Assembly (NCBI GenBank): GCA_033558025.1
Contig: JAUCEF010000007.1
Location: 1,612,001-1,676,000, forward strand
Direction of reading: 5' to 3'
Source: Phytophthora sp. 'mugwort'
Taxonomy: Eukaryota > Oomycota > Peronosporomycetes > Peronosporales > Peronosporaceae
Length of the DNA stretch: 64,000 bases
Shown here: positions 32,601 to 41,900 of the stretch, piece after piece
Position numbering within the stretch: position 1 is the stretch's first letter
How the letters are laid out: each line of letters starts with the position of its first letter
Notes under the pieces: generated by a model
What the model was told of the DNA's origin: nothing
What the model saw: only the letters and a program-made list of their open reading frames with translations
The model's database searches: none
Program-made: the position numbers and the translations under genes

Positions 32601-32958
32601 TAACCCTTTCGTAGGCGACGGAGGTCTTGGCTTCGTCCGATCTGGACTCTTCCAGCAGCGCCTGCGCCGCGGCGTCGATGAACGCGTGCGTGGTGCTGGT
32701 CTTGGATGCGGCGTAGAGTCGCTGCAGCTCGGTCCAGTAAGAGATGCCCTGGCCGCCGAACTCGGGGATGAATGTATACTTGCCGGCATTCACTGCGGAC
32801 GCCACGTTGGTAAGCTCAGTTGACGTTGTCTTGGTCGTGGTGGCCGTCGGGGAGGTGCTTCTTGTGGTGGTGGTCACCACTCTCCGTGTCCGCCTGCCTT
32901 GGGTAATGATGACTGTCCGTCGACTTTGACTCGGCATGCCATGGGTCGTCGTGGACAT
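20635..32958 (-). CDS. Type I fatty acid synthase, fused fungal type, copy A (4107 aa)
   Basis: One intronless frame encodes all steps from acetyl-CoA and malonyl-CoA to long-chain acyl-CoA with NADPH, normally in the cytosol. Domains with numbering from ATG 32958: AT with GHSQG (Ser183); FMN enoyl reductase with VAGMTPTT (about 505); DH with DLNPIHRSKY (His1495); MPT with GHSLGEY (Ser1739); an Ala-rich linker; ACP1 and ACP2, both GKSAVQNE (Ser2175, Ser2362, phosphopantetheine sites); an acidic linker; KR with TGCGKNSIGAEI (about 2877); KS with VGACATA (Cys3495), HGTGTTAND (His3719) and TGHPKGAAA (His3760); PPT with GVDVE (Asp3981). All catalytic residues I looked for are present. An in-frame ATG at 33087 would add 43 residues; the frame stays open beyond it, so the start is uncertain. 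The N-terminus is Arg/Ser/Thr-rich without acidic residues, unlike copy B. A 15-nt insertion lies just after ACP2. Confidence 0.95.
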   Translation of the reverse strand: MSTTTHGMPSQSRRTVIITQGRRTRRVVTTTTRSTSPTATTTKTTSTELTNVASAVNAGKYTFIPEFGGQGISYWTELQRLYAASKTSTTHAFIDAAAQALLEESRSDEAKTSVAYERVIDVHSWLQSLEVGDAPAGLALDRVFFSMPLLVLTQCANYLSFLETAGVSHESMVKSSAAAVGHSQGVVSAVVFSAAKTAHEFVEIGVSVLRYMFWQGLRAQETYQHLLTQYKQDGKKIENAGPMLAVRGLKKEQVLKAIEVAKRRTKSPDLHLSLINAPDMMNVTGFPATLTLLKQALEGLFAKPDANQTRIPHSQRKPSGSLSFLPLSAPFHTPLLAEAKPKLVQDVQRVKCEIKGNQLQVPVYATNAEASNLQTVDDVVDELINMQLLQLVDWTATWAKIAEHHSNATHILEFGPDLGVAKLSNKVAEGLGIEVVIATAKHPVMSTSTKYARLVGLQQFIEAASTFTPAEATWAKKFGPQLTESGKLYNRFTRALNKPPVMVAGMTPTTSLEGINLVAAIQNAGFHGELAAGGLSRPNIFEYAVNELVSKIKPGLGIAINMLYLNAKQWGFQFPMVLRMRRSGVPIESITIGAGIPTKERAHEMMSQLEAVGIKVVCFKPGSVDGIYAVLEIAAAVPGMTVMLQWTGGRAGGHHSFEDFHQPMEETYAAIRRVSNVLLVVGSGFGNWEDSKQYLTGEWSLARGHLHKMPADGILVASRVMVAKEAPTALEVKKLLVDTPGIESELEWETSYTGAVGGVITVMSELGEPIHVVANRCALMWKEFDDKYFLIPREQVELALRLNKKDIITRLNADYQKPYFGCKRNVETGESVPADLEEMSYGDVLTRMIDLMYVEVEGKPHRWVHDTYFSRVSKFMTRTEERFRRESSGDLLDQSELKANPRSTMSAFIAKYPQTVATLLSVPDCDFFLDLCRTGGKPVNFVPVIDTEFKTWFKKDSLWYSEDLDAVPKHDAQRVFILQGPMAVRYSTVVDEPVADILSGIDSGFANVVKESGEFVVVAAAPAKQTVSIAGVEVTESESSVEMSISAGERAVPAADEWLAALAASVSDKEWLNALISSTHVVEEKKWLANPVRQLLVPQLGQKYVIDAAGVHVFDSSIDILGPVIEITKKDAGISVVVNEVRPAVTGLKAGVVALEMTFQYHPGLSCSIHAEGNGFVDKVKAFYACFWVAIEGKEDESCKAACAESVMSPFTADFSITKQDIVAYRAALGLSDDEMGAPADFSTIVSWRPLIQSVFTKEVKGNLLDLVHLKHSYKLLSSRKASATFQPGDDIVSTSNVGSLRIIDSGKIVHGVAIISRKTVDEQMVEVLEPLVELHSEFLIRGSFDDFESTFSIDKSTDEFVPRRQEDVEILKAKSWLKLTAEASVNIGDHLSFELTTKKQYASIGALRVVEVSGTLFRDEAGSNVELGTVEFKSHDVNESPVVAFLRQVQPGDAKSSGMFANGGSHMLEQPLEINVPTNALAYAVASRDLNPIHRSKYAAILGHLPKGKPIMHGLWTATKVRDLVIQSFGLGFDSNVVDYDVNFDGMVYPGDKLFMQARHVGLDNGKKILSVEVVNGSGERVVSARAVVKQAPMAFVFTGQGSAAVGMGMDRYQESSVAREIWNRGDSHLRKTFGFSILEMVRKNPKSITVHFGGKKGLEIRDNYMKLTCEDPVTGKVTPLLPEINEGTESFSFSASEGLLFATQFSQPALVLLEKAMFSEIEAAQLIPDDAYFAGHSLGEYAGLISFAGALTVESLMDLVFLRGMIMQKAVKRDAEGRSDYGMVATNPTRVGPHFTEEIMYKIVDGIEAASGKLLQVVNFNIQQRQYVVAGENVNLETLSLSLSAFKTLKSTGAEDVEKVVADSLAQARARKDKCEQTGRSFTLARGLATIPLVGIDVPFHSRELLGGVPSFRALLRTKFDPQVLERQLPLLVNRYIPNLVATPFSLERSYFEEVYEATKSPYLAEVLDPMQWQLTTKAQLAHLLVVELLAYQFASPVQWIKTQALLFSEGGVRRFVEIGPAPTLTNMALRTLQVGDFPDVSREILWYQRDREVVHFEEETSNISASEYARGLAAEAAAEAAATASKAAVAKASKMEAAPAAPAPVAATIVAAPVQQVVVAPAPPAAVTAPAAEDAPVSALHILRVLLAVRLNKELAEIKEDTDVKTLCAGKSAVQNEILGDLEKEFGGGVPEGAGEVPLKELAAKFSGYNTLGKVTNGLVNKVVASKMPGGFTMSSIREYLSAEKGLGAGRMESVLAHSLLLAPQARFKSDADARKWLDESVSGYASFAGISLARPTMGAMPGAVGMSFNPAPVSIPTVSDKPVEAKHALLVMLAAKFGKAFGEVPETTTIKELSAGKSAVQNEIVGDLEKEFGSGPDDAAEMKLVELAGKFPDYASPGKVTSALIAKMLASKMPGGFGLSAIKEYLSTERCLPSGRIESVLLHGLTQNPKQRLTDDASGSDATAKNWLDGVVDEYAKYAGIDIPYLSKLGGMMTGPAMGHQVMQSSSLPSDFEKRLKTMIADQIDALNSYLGDDQLDWHRKIETETDMREDLESSLSQWVAEHGEFYGTGIAGKFDAKKERQYDSYWNWAVQDAMELYYRTAVAAKSPMLAVDEGLITHLRNRATPELVQCIKFYVFRAMEESHPELAQALEALVASVQEWQNARPVNVQRIEPTKPRLEILENGELEYAEVCRDGVGNAIKYVEEVARGLQYNAMIKAGKFGVCDIKRKDSRFEPNPTENGSTTSEDLDSDEIDSGEDEETTSQGGALQLTDSNDAASPDVSRLETISDALRRRAEQEPDWLPIVHSSSLHHPLNENLTMNMLPHVHVRKPSDVDPIIRLYDVQSTCVLLSCMREMASTGISFAGKVALLTGCGKNSIGAEIVKALLEGGATVFVTTSSFSMKTTGLFREIYEQHGSRGSRLIVLPFNQASKMDVQSLVAHIYNLHKLDLDFVIPFAALSEVGRTITDIDSRSELTHRIMLTNTMRLLGEVVTAKKARDITTRPALVILPMSPNHGNFGGDGLYAESKLGVESLMGKWYSEGWDDQLSIVGAIIGWTRGTGLMSGNNVVAAGVEKMGMRTFSTTEMGFNLSALMHPRIVRQAAQSPIFADLTGGMAQVSDLKDQVDAIRTDIMKKSKLQASIHAALESDKKMLALPSKKLVTLPSLKKFAPRANMSSYYCNSFPKLSGVAGLSASVKQTLLRGMLDLHQVVVVTGFGEVSPWGNSRTRWEMESYGEFSLEGCIELAWLTGRIVFDKGNWVDAKTKEIVPDHQVKSRFEEDIIKHSGIRIVEPELFDGYDPKNKMVLHQVAIDKKMSPIEVADREEALQFRKELGKENVDVFQSASGAWMIRLRKGSVLNIPRALSFDRFVAGQIPTGWSAERLGMSKDLAESVDPTTLYALVATMDAFVAAGVTDPYEFYQYVHVSEVGNTSGGGMGGMRALTQIYKNRLLDKPAPSDALQEVFINTPPAWVNMLLLSSSGPIKTPVGACATAAESVDIGAETIKSGKARICIVGGYDDFGEECSNEFAQMKATSDSVKETGMGREPKEMCRPCSTTRGGFMESHGAGIQLLMDAQLALEMGLPIYGIVALTNTATDKNGRSVPAPGQGILTTAREVSSDNSKPSPLLDVQYRRRQFDDELESIEKWYAREKALIDGDDSSAAFLERRKLRKVQAAQATWGNGFYHGEADIAPLRGALSVWNLDIDDLGAASFHGTGTTANDKNESEVTHKQMAHLGRSPGNPLPVICQKNLTGHPKGAAAAWMLNGLLQVLNTGLIPGNRQLDNTCETLRKYDHLVYPNRSFQTVGIKAVMMKSFGFGQAGGEVVLVHPDYLLSTLRAEEFQHYSARREQRLIKMNTHTQGVITGKQPHIQVKNEAPYSSAQESNVYLDPTARAEYDATSKTWRFGGADSLTAEENRRLRAEKRAKKAKAAAEASSSKKNSDAHQADSSSTLLTAINQAATDLGLASKNMGMGVDVEPVATFENLHGREDFIRRNFTDQEMAYCYSAPHPAASFAGRWAAKEAVIKAISSSAPTEPNLWKGAGAPLREIEIFMTASGAPSVLLSGYPLLVFNRLGLSKLSVSISHSGDFAVSQAVVNFQLD
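25566..25608. repeat. Perfect 14-bp inverted repeat created by insertion in FAS copy A
   Basis: Left arm CAGAACCCGAAGCA (25566-25579) is the exact reverse complement of the right arm (25595-25608), with a 15-base loop. Copy B has only the right arm: the left arm lies in 15 bases present only in copy A. The reading frame is kept (five extra residues). Confidence 0.9.
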
Positions 32959-34468
32959 GATGGAGTTTGCGCGTGTGCTGCGTGTATCGAGTAGATCCGT
33001 CGATGCAGCTCCGGCGGTAAATTGAATTGTGATCCCTTCGGCGAACGCGAAGAGCTGGTTGCCTTCAACGACTGCGAGTGGCAGCATGGCGAGGGCCAGC
33101 GACCGCGCCCTGGCGGCTCGTCTTCCGCGTACAGGCACGCATTGGCGACATCTAGGTGACGAAGTTATTGTTGCATCGGCCCTGGCGCTCGAGATTGACA
33201 CACGCGCGGCGAGAGAAAACTGCGCACACGCAAGCGGGGACCACCCAAGCGGGACGGTGCCAAGACAGGACGCCGGGGTTGCTTACGAGGGCTCCTCTGC
33301 TGTGTACACGTGCTCCTGACCAGCAAATTGAGAGGCACTGTCGATTGTAAGAAACTTCTGAGCGCGGGGAGCTCAAGGGAGCCGGGAGGGAGCCATGACA
33401 GCCGTGGCATTGATGGCGCGGTAGTGTTGGCTTCGTGGACAGATGTTGGGATCGGGACATTTTGTAAAAAAAATACACGGGCTCAATAATTGACACTTGA
33501 ATATTTCTGGACCAATTATTGTGGTTAAACCTAAATAAATGCAGCGAGGGCCAAGTGGCGTCAAGTGGCGAGTGCAACGCAACATTGGATAATTGTTTTC
33601 TAAATGTGAGTATTCCCTAGTAAATTAGCTTGGAATTTTTCTATTTACAATGTCATAGTTTTCGCTAACATTTATAAAAAATGGTAAGCAAAAGCATATA
33701 CTTTAAGTAATGTATTACTGCAGTATACATATTTGTGATGTACATTAATATTGTCTAATTGTGACTACTTTGATCCGATTTGGTCCAAGCCCAAGTAGGA
33801 TCGGCTACAGGTATTTACAATTTCAGGTATTTACAATTTCAGTACATACGTATGTGCAAGATGTCGGGATGTCATAACTCGCCGCACCGCTTTTCTGAAA
33901 CGTGGAGATTGCTGAGTAACAAGGATGGACGGATACACGCGCGCTTCTAAGCTTAGGGTTCGCTGGTCTTCAGCGCTCCAAGTGAAAACGCACACTGCTG
34001 ACATGCCGTGGCGATGAGATGTTGGTCACCATGCGAGATGACAGGGATGCCCCTTTGTCTTTGGATAGCCTTAAATGCAGCGGCTCGAAACGTGATAACG
34101 AATGACGTCACGAATGTACTCTATCGCTGGTGGTAAAATAGAACACCCCCCCCCTCCCCCTTAAGCAAGGTCGGTCCTGCGGGGCTCGACCTCATTCGCG
34201 CCGACGTATCCCTCCACTCCCATTATTATCGCCATCAAGCAAAAAGTGCGCATGCGCGCTGCTGCTCTCCTTTCAAATCGCATAGGTGATCTACCACGCA
34301 CATGTAGGTATCAGCTAAATTTACTGTGCCAGAGGAAGAGACAAATGGGGTAGTATGTGTTCATTGACATCGAAAACTTTGGGGATACCGTCCGTGTAAG
34401 TATTGGGGGCTGCTAAAGGCGTTCACGAAGAAGCGGTAGCCTGGCTCAGGCGAATCCGTGACAAACGG
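32959..34468. other. 5' region of FAS copy A
   Basis: The 5' part of about 250 bp is GC-rich and open in the FAS frame, and may hold the 5' UTR or an N-terminal extension. Beyond about 33400 it becomes AT-rich. No clear oomycete initiator (TCAYTTYY) was found. No other gene was seen; a C-run lies at 34146-34160. Confidence 0.5.
33809..33840 (+). repeat. 16-bp tandem duplication
   Basis: AGGTATTTACAATTTC occurs twice in a row, upstream of FAS copy A. Confidence 0.9.
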
Positions 34469-34476
34469 TATGATAT

Positions 34477-34550
34477 GGGGAATCTTTAGAACATGCGGGT
34501 GAGCGGCCCAATTTACTAAAACATGCTCCCACTGTCAAAAGGTGCTTGTT
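34477..34550 (+). repeat. Left terminal inverted repeat of the fragment-carrying element
   Basis: Matches the reverse complement of 35243-35315 with about eight differences and one gap over 74 bp. Confidence 0.88.
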
Positions 34551-34590
34551 GAAGATGTTAAATAACAGTCGGCTATTTCTGATTCTTAGC

Positions 34591-34866
34591 CTAAGCATAG
34601 ACTGCGATCGCGTGTGCCAAATTTGTGGTAGTTTTGGCACATGCGTGTGGACTAGTGCTCATCACAGACAAACCGGAGCCGCGCCGAGTGGCCGAAATGG
34701 GCTCCGGACCCACGTACAGCAAACAGCACCACTTCGAAAGCTCCGCCTCGAAAGCGACGAGCGCCATCTCGCTGCCATTGTGTGGCAACATCAGCACCTT
34801 GCCGCTGAACACCTCCAACAGGTGGCGGTAGATCTTGTACGCGAAGCAGTCGTTGCCGTGGGTCAC
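34591..34866 (-). pseudogene. Captured gene fragment, function unknown
   Basis: The minus-strand frame reads THGNDCFAYKIYRHLLEVFS, then VLMLPHNGSEMALVAFEAEL, then LLYVGPEPISATRRG. The amino-acid use and GC-rich third positions look like real protein-coding sequence, unlike the surrounding DNA. Another frame upstream (about 35020-34900) may belong to the same source gene. I do not recognise the family. It lies wholly inside the terminal-repeat element, so it is more likely a carried piece of a gene elsewhere in the genome than a resident gene. Confidence 0.4.
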
Positions 34867-35242
34867 GGCCTTCGTCGTTCTGACGCAGGCTCAGTGACCA
34901 CCACAAACGAGCCCATTCACACCACCGATAGGTTCGGTTCATCTCTTGACCGGGCGTGATGCGTATGTCTCTCCATGACGTGCACGCCGCGCTCCACATC
35001 GAGCGTGGATCTGATAGCATATACCATCAGAACGGTCCGAACGCGCTGCGCGGTTTTGATGTCTAACCTGTCGGCAGCACCATGTCGTCGTTCCCACCTG
35101 TCACTGACGAGAATGTACGTTGGTCAGTACTCGACTGATGCTTGGAATCGTGGTGATTGATAACTTCCTCCTGCTCGTTGTTGATGCAGCGCGCACTATT
35201 AAAACACTGGTAACGTAACGTTGCTTGATATGTATGTTAAAT

Positions 35243-35315
35243 AACAGGCACCTTTTGAAATTGGGAGCCTGTTTAGTAAATTGGGCCGTTCACCCGCATG
35301 TTCTAGAGATTCCCC
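35243..35315 (-). repeat. Right terminal inverted repeat of the fragment-carrying element
   Basis: Ends AGATTCCCC at 35315 and is followed by TATGATAT. Confidence 0.88.
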
Positions 35316-35323
35316 TATGATAT

Positions 35324-35906
35324 AGGTTTGAAGTTGAGCCAGCGCTGTTGGCAGAGCTTTGAATACATGTACCTTGTTGTACAATGATTGTAAAACAACG
35401 TAGAAGTATGCTGCATACATTTTGCGGCGGAGTGGGCGCCTGAAGACTCACTGCTGCTACGTAGCCAGCACCAGGTTGTGGACCTTATCCTTGGAGTCGC
35501 TTCAGTCGGGTTCATTGGTGACTGACTGGACCAGCCATGGCATCGAATAACAGGAGCAGCGATGATGGCACACTTAAATCCTAACAATTATCCAAGTTTA
35601 CAGCCACGACCAAAACTTGGTCTTCTTTCTGCTTCTAAAATAAAGAACCATAAATGAACGATCCTATCACCATCGGGCAAACCATCGTGACGTGGTGGAG
35701 CGAATTGATTGCGGATGTTCATCTGAAGTCCCTCTACTCTCCTGTATCCTACTGTACAGTGTCATGGCGATGACGGCTTGCTAAGACAATTCAGGAACGG
35801 TGACACGATTGTAATGCATAGCGATATAATTGTATTCACTGAAGTTCATTACGCAGATGTACAGAATGAAATACGCAATAGTGTAAAATGCAAACGTCAC
35901 TGGCAC
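35324..35906. other. 3' region of FAS copy B, no gene recognised
   Basis: Short frames on the minus strand near 35400-35590 do not match anything known to me. No similarity to the 3' flank of FAS copy A. Confidence 0.45.
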
Positions 35907-38900
35907 TTAGTCCTGCTGGAAGTTGGCCACAGCCTGGGATACAGCGAAGTCGCCCGAGTGGCTGATAGACACGCTCAGCTTCGACAGACCCAAACGGTTG
36001 AACACCAGCAGTGGGTAACCCGATAGCAGTACGGACGGCGCGCCGGACGCCGTCATGAAGATCTCGATCTCGCGTAACGGAGCGCCAGCCCCCTTCCACA
36101 GATTCGGCTCAGTCGGCGCTGAGCTCGAAATGGCCTTGATCACAGCCTCCTTGGCTGCCCAGCGACCCGCGAAGCTCGCAGCTGGGTGGGGTGCGCTGTA
36201 GCAGTACGCCATCTCCTGGTCCGTGAAGTTGCGGCGGATGAAGTCCTCACGACCGTGCAAGTTCTCGAACGTGGCCACCGGCTCCACATCCACGCCCATG
36301 CCCATATTCTTCGACGCCAGGCCCAGGTCTGTCGCCGCTTGATTGATGGCAGTCAACAGCGTGGACGATGAGTCAGCCTGGTGCGCGTCCGAATTCTTCT
36401 TTGACGACGATGCTTCTGCAGCAGCCTTCGCCTTCTTCGCGCGCTTCTCAGCACGCAGACGGCGGTTCTCCTCGGCAGTCAAAGAGTCCGCCCCGCCAAA
36501 ACGCCACGTCTTCGACGTCGCGTCGTACTCGGCACGGGCCGTAGGGTCCAGATACACGTTGCTCTCCTGCGCCGACGAGTACGGCGCCTCGTTCTTAACC
36601 TGGATGTGCGGCTGCTTGCCAGTGATCACGCCCTGCGTATGCGTGTTCATCTTGATCAGGCGCTGCTCGCGGCGAGCAGAGTAGTGCTGGAATTCCTCAG
36701 CACGCAGCGTAGACAGCAGGTAGTCCGGGTGCACCAGCACCACCTCGCCACCGGCCTGGCCGAAGCCGAAACTCTTCATCATCACGGCCTTGATGCCCAC
36801 GGTCTGGAAGCTACGGTTCGGATACACCAGGTGGTCGTACTTGCGCAGCGTCTCGCACGTGTTGTCCAGCTGACGGTTGCCCGGGATCAAACCTGTGTTC
36901 AGCACCTGCAGTAGGCCGTTCAGCATCCACGCAGCAGCAGCACCCTTCGGGTGGCCCGTCAGATTCTTCTGGCAGATCACCGGCAGTGGGTTGCCCGGAG
37001 AGCGACCCAGGTGAGCCATCTGCTTGTGCGTCACCTCGCTCTCGTTTTTGTCATTGGCCGTGGTGCCCGTGCCGTGGAAGCTAGCAGCACCCAAGTCGTC
37101 GATATCCAGGTTCCACACGCTCAACGCACCGCGAAGAGGAGCAATGTCCGTACGGCCTGTGTAGAAGCTGTCACCCCACATTGCCTGCGCAGACTGCACC
37201 TTACGCACCTTCATCTCATCCAGGAAGGCTACACGAGACTCGTCCCCGTCAATCGATGCCTTTTCACGGGCATACCACTTCTCGATACTCTCAAGCTCGT
37301 CGTCAAACTGACGGCGACGGTACTGAACGTCTAGCAATGGTGAAGGCTTCGAGTTGTCCGAAGAAACCTCACGCGCCGTCGTGAGAATACCCTGACCAGG
37401 AGCCGGCACAGATCGGCCGTTCTTGTCCGTTGCCGTGTTCGTGAGGGCAACGATACCATAGATCGGCAGGCCCATTTCTAGAGCAAGCTGAGCATCCATC
37501 AGCAACTGAATACCAGCGCCGTGGCTCTCCATGAAGCCACCGCGCGTAGTCGAGCACGGACGGCACATTTCCTTCGGTTCGCGGCCCATGCCGGTCTCCT
37601 TCACCGAGTCGCTGGTAGCCTTCATCTGTGCGAACTCGTAAGCACCCTCCTCACCAAAGTCGTCGTAGCCGCCAACAATGCATATTCGAGCCTTACCACT
37701 CTTAATCGTCTCCGCACCGATGTCCACAGACTCAGCAGCCGTCGCACAAGCACCCACCGGAGTCTTAATCGGACCGGACGAACTTAGCAGCAGCATATTC
37801 ACCCAGGCAGGTGGGGTGTTGATGAAACACTCCTGCAGCGCATCACTCGGGGCAGGCTTGCCCAGAATACGGTTCTTATAGATGTGCGTGAACGCACGCA
37901 TACCTCCCATACCTCCGCCGGACGTGTTGCCAACCTCCGAGACGTGGACATACTGGTAGAACTCGTACGGGTCCGTCACACCGGCCGCGACAAAGGCGTC
38001 CATCGTGGATGCAAGCACATACAGCGTGATCGGGTCCACCGACTCGGCCAGGTCCTTCGACAAACCCAGACGCTCGGCGCTCCAGCCCGTCGGGATCTGG
38101 CCAGCCACGAAGCGGTCGAAACTGAGAGCGCGGGGAATGTTCAGGACAGAGCCCTTGCGTAGACGAATCATCCACGCGCCAGAGGCGCTCTGGAACACGT
38201 CTACGTTCTCCTTGCCCAGCTCCTTGCGGAACTGCAGAGCTTCCTCACGGTCAGCCACCTCAATTGGCGACATTTTCTTGTCGATTGCAACCTGGTGCAG
38301 CACCATCTTGTTCTTTGGGTCGTAGCCGTCGAACAGCTCAGGCTCCACTATGCGGATACCCGAGTGCTTAATGATGTCCTCCTCGAAGCGAGACTTGACC
38401 TGGTGGTCTGGCACGATCTCCTTCGTCTTTGCATCCACCCAGTTGCCCTTGTCGAACACGATGCGGCCCGTCAGCCACGCAAGCTCGATGCAGCCTTCCA
38501 ACGAGAACTCGCCATACGACTCCATCTCCCAGCGCGTACGCGAATTGCCCCATGGGCTCACCTCGCCGAAACCAGTCACAACCACAACCTGGTGCAGATC
38601 CAGCATGCCACGTAGCAACGTCTGCTTTACTGAGGCAGACAGACCAGCCACACCCGACAGCTTCGGGAACGAGTTGCAGTAGTAGCTTGACATGTTAGCG
38701 CGAGGTGCGAACTTCTTCAAGCTGGGAAGAGTCACCTGCTTCTTCGAAGGCAGAGCCAGCATCTTCTTGTCGCTCTCCAGCGCGGCATGGATAGATGCCT
38801 GCAGCTTCGACTTCTTCATGATATCCGTGCGAATGGCATCTACCTGGTCCTTCAGGTCACTCACCTGGGCCATGCCGCCAGTGAGGTCCGCGAAGATTGG

Positions 38901-41900
38901 CGACTCCGCGGCACGATCCACAATGCTTGGATGCATCAGAGCGCTCAAGTTGAAGCCCATTTCGGTCGTGCTGAACGTGCGCATTCCCATTTTCTCCACT
39001 CCGGCAGCAACGACGTTGTTGCCCGACATGAGGCCTGTGCCACGGGTCCAGCCGATAATGGCTCCGACGATTGAAAGCTGGTCATCCCAGCCCTCCGAGT
39101 ACCACTTGCCCATGAGACTTTCCACGCCCAACTTCGACTCGGCGTACAGACCGTCTCCACCAAAGTTGCCGTGGTTCGGCGACATCGGCAGGATCACGAG
39201 CGCAGGTCGCGTGGTAATATCACGAGCCTTCTTCGCCGTCACAACCTCGCCTAGCAGACGCATCGTGTTCGTCAGCATGATGCGGTGTGCCAGCTCTGAA
39301 CGCGAGTCGATGTCCGTGATTGTGCGTCCCACCTCCGACAGAGCCGCAAACGGAATGACGAAGTCCAGGTCCAGCTTGTGCACGTTATAAATGTGCGCCA
39401 CCAGGCTCTGCACGTCCATCTTCGATGCCTGGTTGAACGGGAGCACAATGAGACGGCTGCCGCGGCTGCCGTGCTGCTCGTAGATCTCACGGAACAGACC
39501 CGTCGTCTTCATGCTGAAGCTACTCGTCGTCACGAACACCGTCGCGCCACCCTCCAGAAGCGCCTTCACAATTTCGGCGCCAATAGAGTTCTTGCCGCAA
39601 CCAGTCAGCAGCGCCACCTTGCCGGCGAACGAAATACCCGTCGAGGCCATCTCACGCATACACGACAGCAGCACACACGTCGACTCAACATCATACAGAC
39701 GGATAGTTGGGTCCACATCCGACGGCTTGCGAACGTGCACGTGCGGCAGCACGATCTTCTTCAAGTTTTCGTTCAGGCCATACCGCAGCGACGAAGAACG
39801 AGCCACAAGCGACTTCTCGGACTCGCGCTTAGCGCGCTTACGCAAGGAGGCACGCAGTGCGTTAAGCTTGGCACCCTCAGCGGGAGCGACCTTCTTGGTC
39901 TTAGCCGCTTGCTTTTCAGCAACAGCAGAGTCGTGCTCATCAAATTCGTCGTCATCGTCGCTGTCAGGCTCGTCACTGCTCATGCTGCCGTTGTCGTTTA
40001 GGGTCGACTCGAATCCGACAGCACTGGTCATACCAGCCGTGACGTCCGATCCAGCAACCTTGCCCGTTTCAATGGCGTCGTTGTACTCGAGACCACGAGC
40101 AACCTCATCAACATAGTTAATGGAGTCGGTCACACCTTCACGAAGCACCTCAGCATACTTGAGCTCACCGTTCTCGAGAATGCGAAGCTGCGGCTGGGTC
40201 GGCTTAAAGATCTGCATATTTACAGGGTTCGTGTTCAACCATTCTTCCATCTGCTCCACCAGCAGTTGAACCGCCTGGGCAAGCTCAGGGCTGCTTTCTT
40301 CCTCGGCTCGGGACACGAAGAATTGGGTGCACTGTAGCAGCTCCGGGGTGGCACGGTTGCACAGGTACGGCTTGAACCACTCAAGCGGGGGAGGCGCTGA
40401 CTCGTCCGCAATCGTATCCACATTTTTGTTTATAAAGCGCGTCATCGCTTCGAAATGAGCGTTCAGGCCTCCGTTCACAGCCAGCTTCTGGCTTACAGGC
40501 AGGCCCTTGGCAGCAGCCGCAGTGCGATAGTACAGCTCCATCGCATCCTGTACAGCCCAGTTCCAGTAGCTGTCGTACTGACGCTCCTTCTTCGCGTCGA
40601 ACTTGCCAGCAATACCAGTGCCGTAGAACTCGCCGTGCTCCGCCACCCACTGCGACACCGACGACTCCAGGTCCTCGCGCATGTCCGTCTCCGTCTCGAT
40701 CTTGCGGTGCCAGTCCAGCTGGTCGTCGCCCAGGTACGAGTTCAGCGCATCAATCTGGTCCGCGATCATGGTCTTCAGGCGCTTCTCGAAGTCGCTGGGC
40801 AGTGAGCTCGACTGCATCACCTGATGACCCATCGCCGGACCAGTCATTATGCCTCCCAGCTTCGACAGGTAAGGAATGTCAATGCCAGCGTACTTGGCGT
40901 ACTCGTCCACGACGCCATCCAGCCAATTTTTCGCCGTTGCATCGTCCGTTAGACGCTGCTTCGGGTTCTGCGTCAGACCGTGGAGCAGCACACTCTCGAT
41001 GCGGCCGCTCGGTAGGCAGCGCTCGGTAGACAGGTACTCCTTGATGGCAGACAGACCGAAACCGCCAGGCATCTTGCTCGCTAGCATCTTCGCGATCAGA
41101 GCGCTCGTCACTTTACCCGGCGAAGCGTAGTCCGGGAACTTGCCTGCCAGCTCAACCAGCTTCATCTCCGCCGCATCATCAGGACCAGAGCCGAACTCCT
41201 TCTCCAGATCGCCAACGATCTCGTTTTGCACGGCCGATTTGCCCGCGGACAGCTCCTTGATAGTCGTCGTCTCCGGAACCTCGCCGAAGGCCTTGCCGAA
41301 CTTCGCCGCCAGCATCACCAGCAGAGCGTGCTTCGCCTCCACAGGCTTATCGCTCACCGTCGGGATCGACACCGGGGCGGGATTGAAGGACATGCCCACC
41401 GCGCCAGGCATAGCGCCCATTGTCGGACGGGCTAGGGAGATGCCAGCGAACGAAGCGTAGCCACTCACGCTCTCATCCAGCCACTTGCGCGCGTCCGCGT
41501 CACTCTTGAAACGAGCCTGCGGGGCAAGCAGTAGAGAGTGAGCCAGGACGCTTTCCATACGTCCAGCACCCAGACCCTTCTCGGCGCTCAGGTACTCCCT
41601 AATGCTCGACATCGTGAAGCCGCCTGGCATCTTGCTCGCCACCACCTTATTGACCAGGCCGTTCGTCACCTTGCCAAGCGTGTTGTAGCCAGAAAACTTG
41701 GCCGCCAGTTCCTTCAGCGGAACCTCGCCAGCACCCTCGGGAACACCACCGCCGAACTCCTTCTCCAAGTCGCCAAGAATCTCGTTCTGCACAGCAGACT
41801 TACCAGCGCACAGCGTCTTCACGTCCGTATCCTCCTTGATCTCAGCCAGCTCTTTGTTCAGACGCACAGCGAGAAGCACACGTAATATGTGCAGGGCGGA

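Larger units (their letters stand above)
34477..35315. mobile_element. Non-autonomous terminal-inverted-repeat element carrying a gene fragment
   Basis: Inverted repeats of 73-74 bp (34477-34550 and 35243-35315) both begin GGGGAATCT, then share AGAACATGCGGGTGA and CGGCCCAATTTACTAAA and end near AAAAGGTGC. Each is flanked by the same eight bases, TATGATAT (34469-34476 and 35316-35323). Long repeats with an 8-bp duplication fit Mutator-like elements best; hAT, P or Merlin types are possible. There is no transposase. The GC-rich centre (about 34650-34960) differs from the AT-rich ends and encodes a protein-like stretch, as in elements that capture host gene pieces. Length is 839 bp. It lies between the two FAS genes. 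Confidence 0.85.

Noticed and set aside
32959..33201. FAS copy A start at 33201
   Set aside because: The codon there is GTG, not ATG; a eukaryotic gene would use ATG 33087 or 32958.
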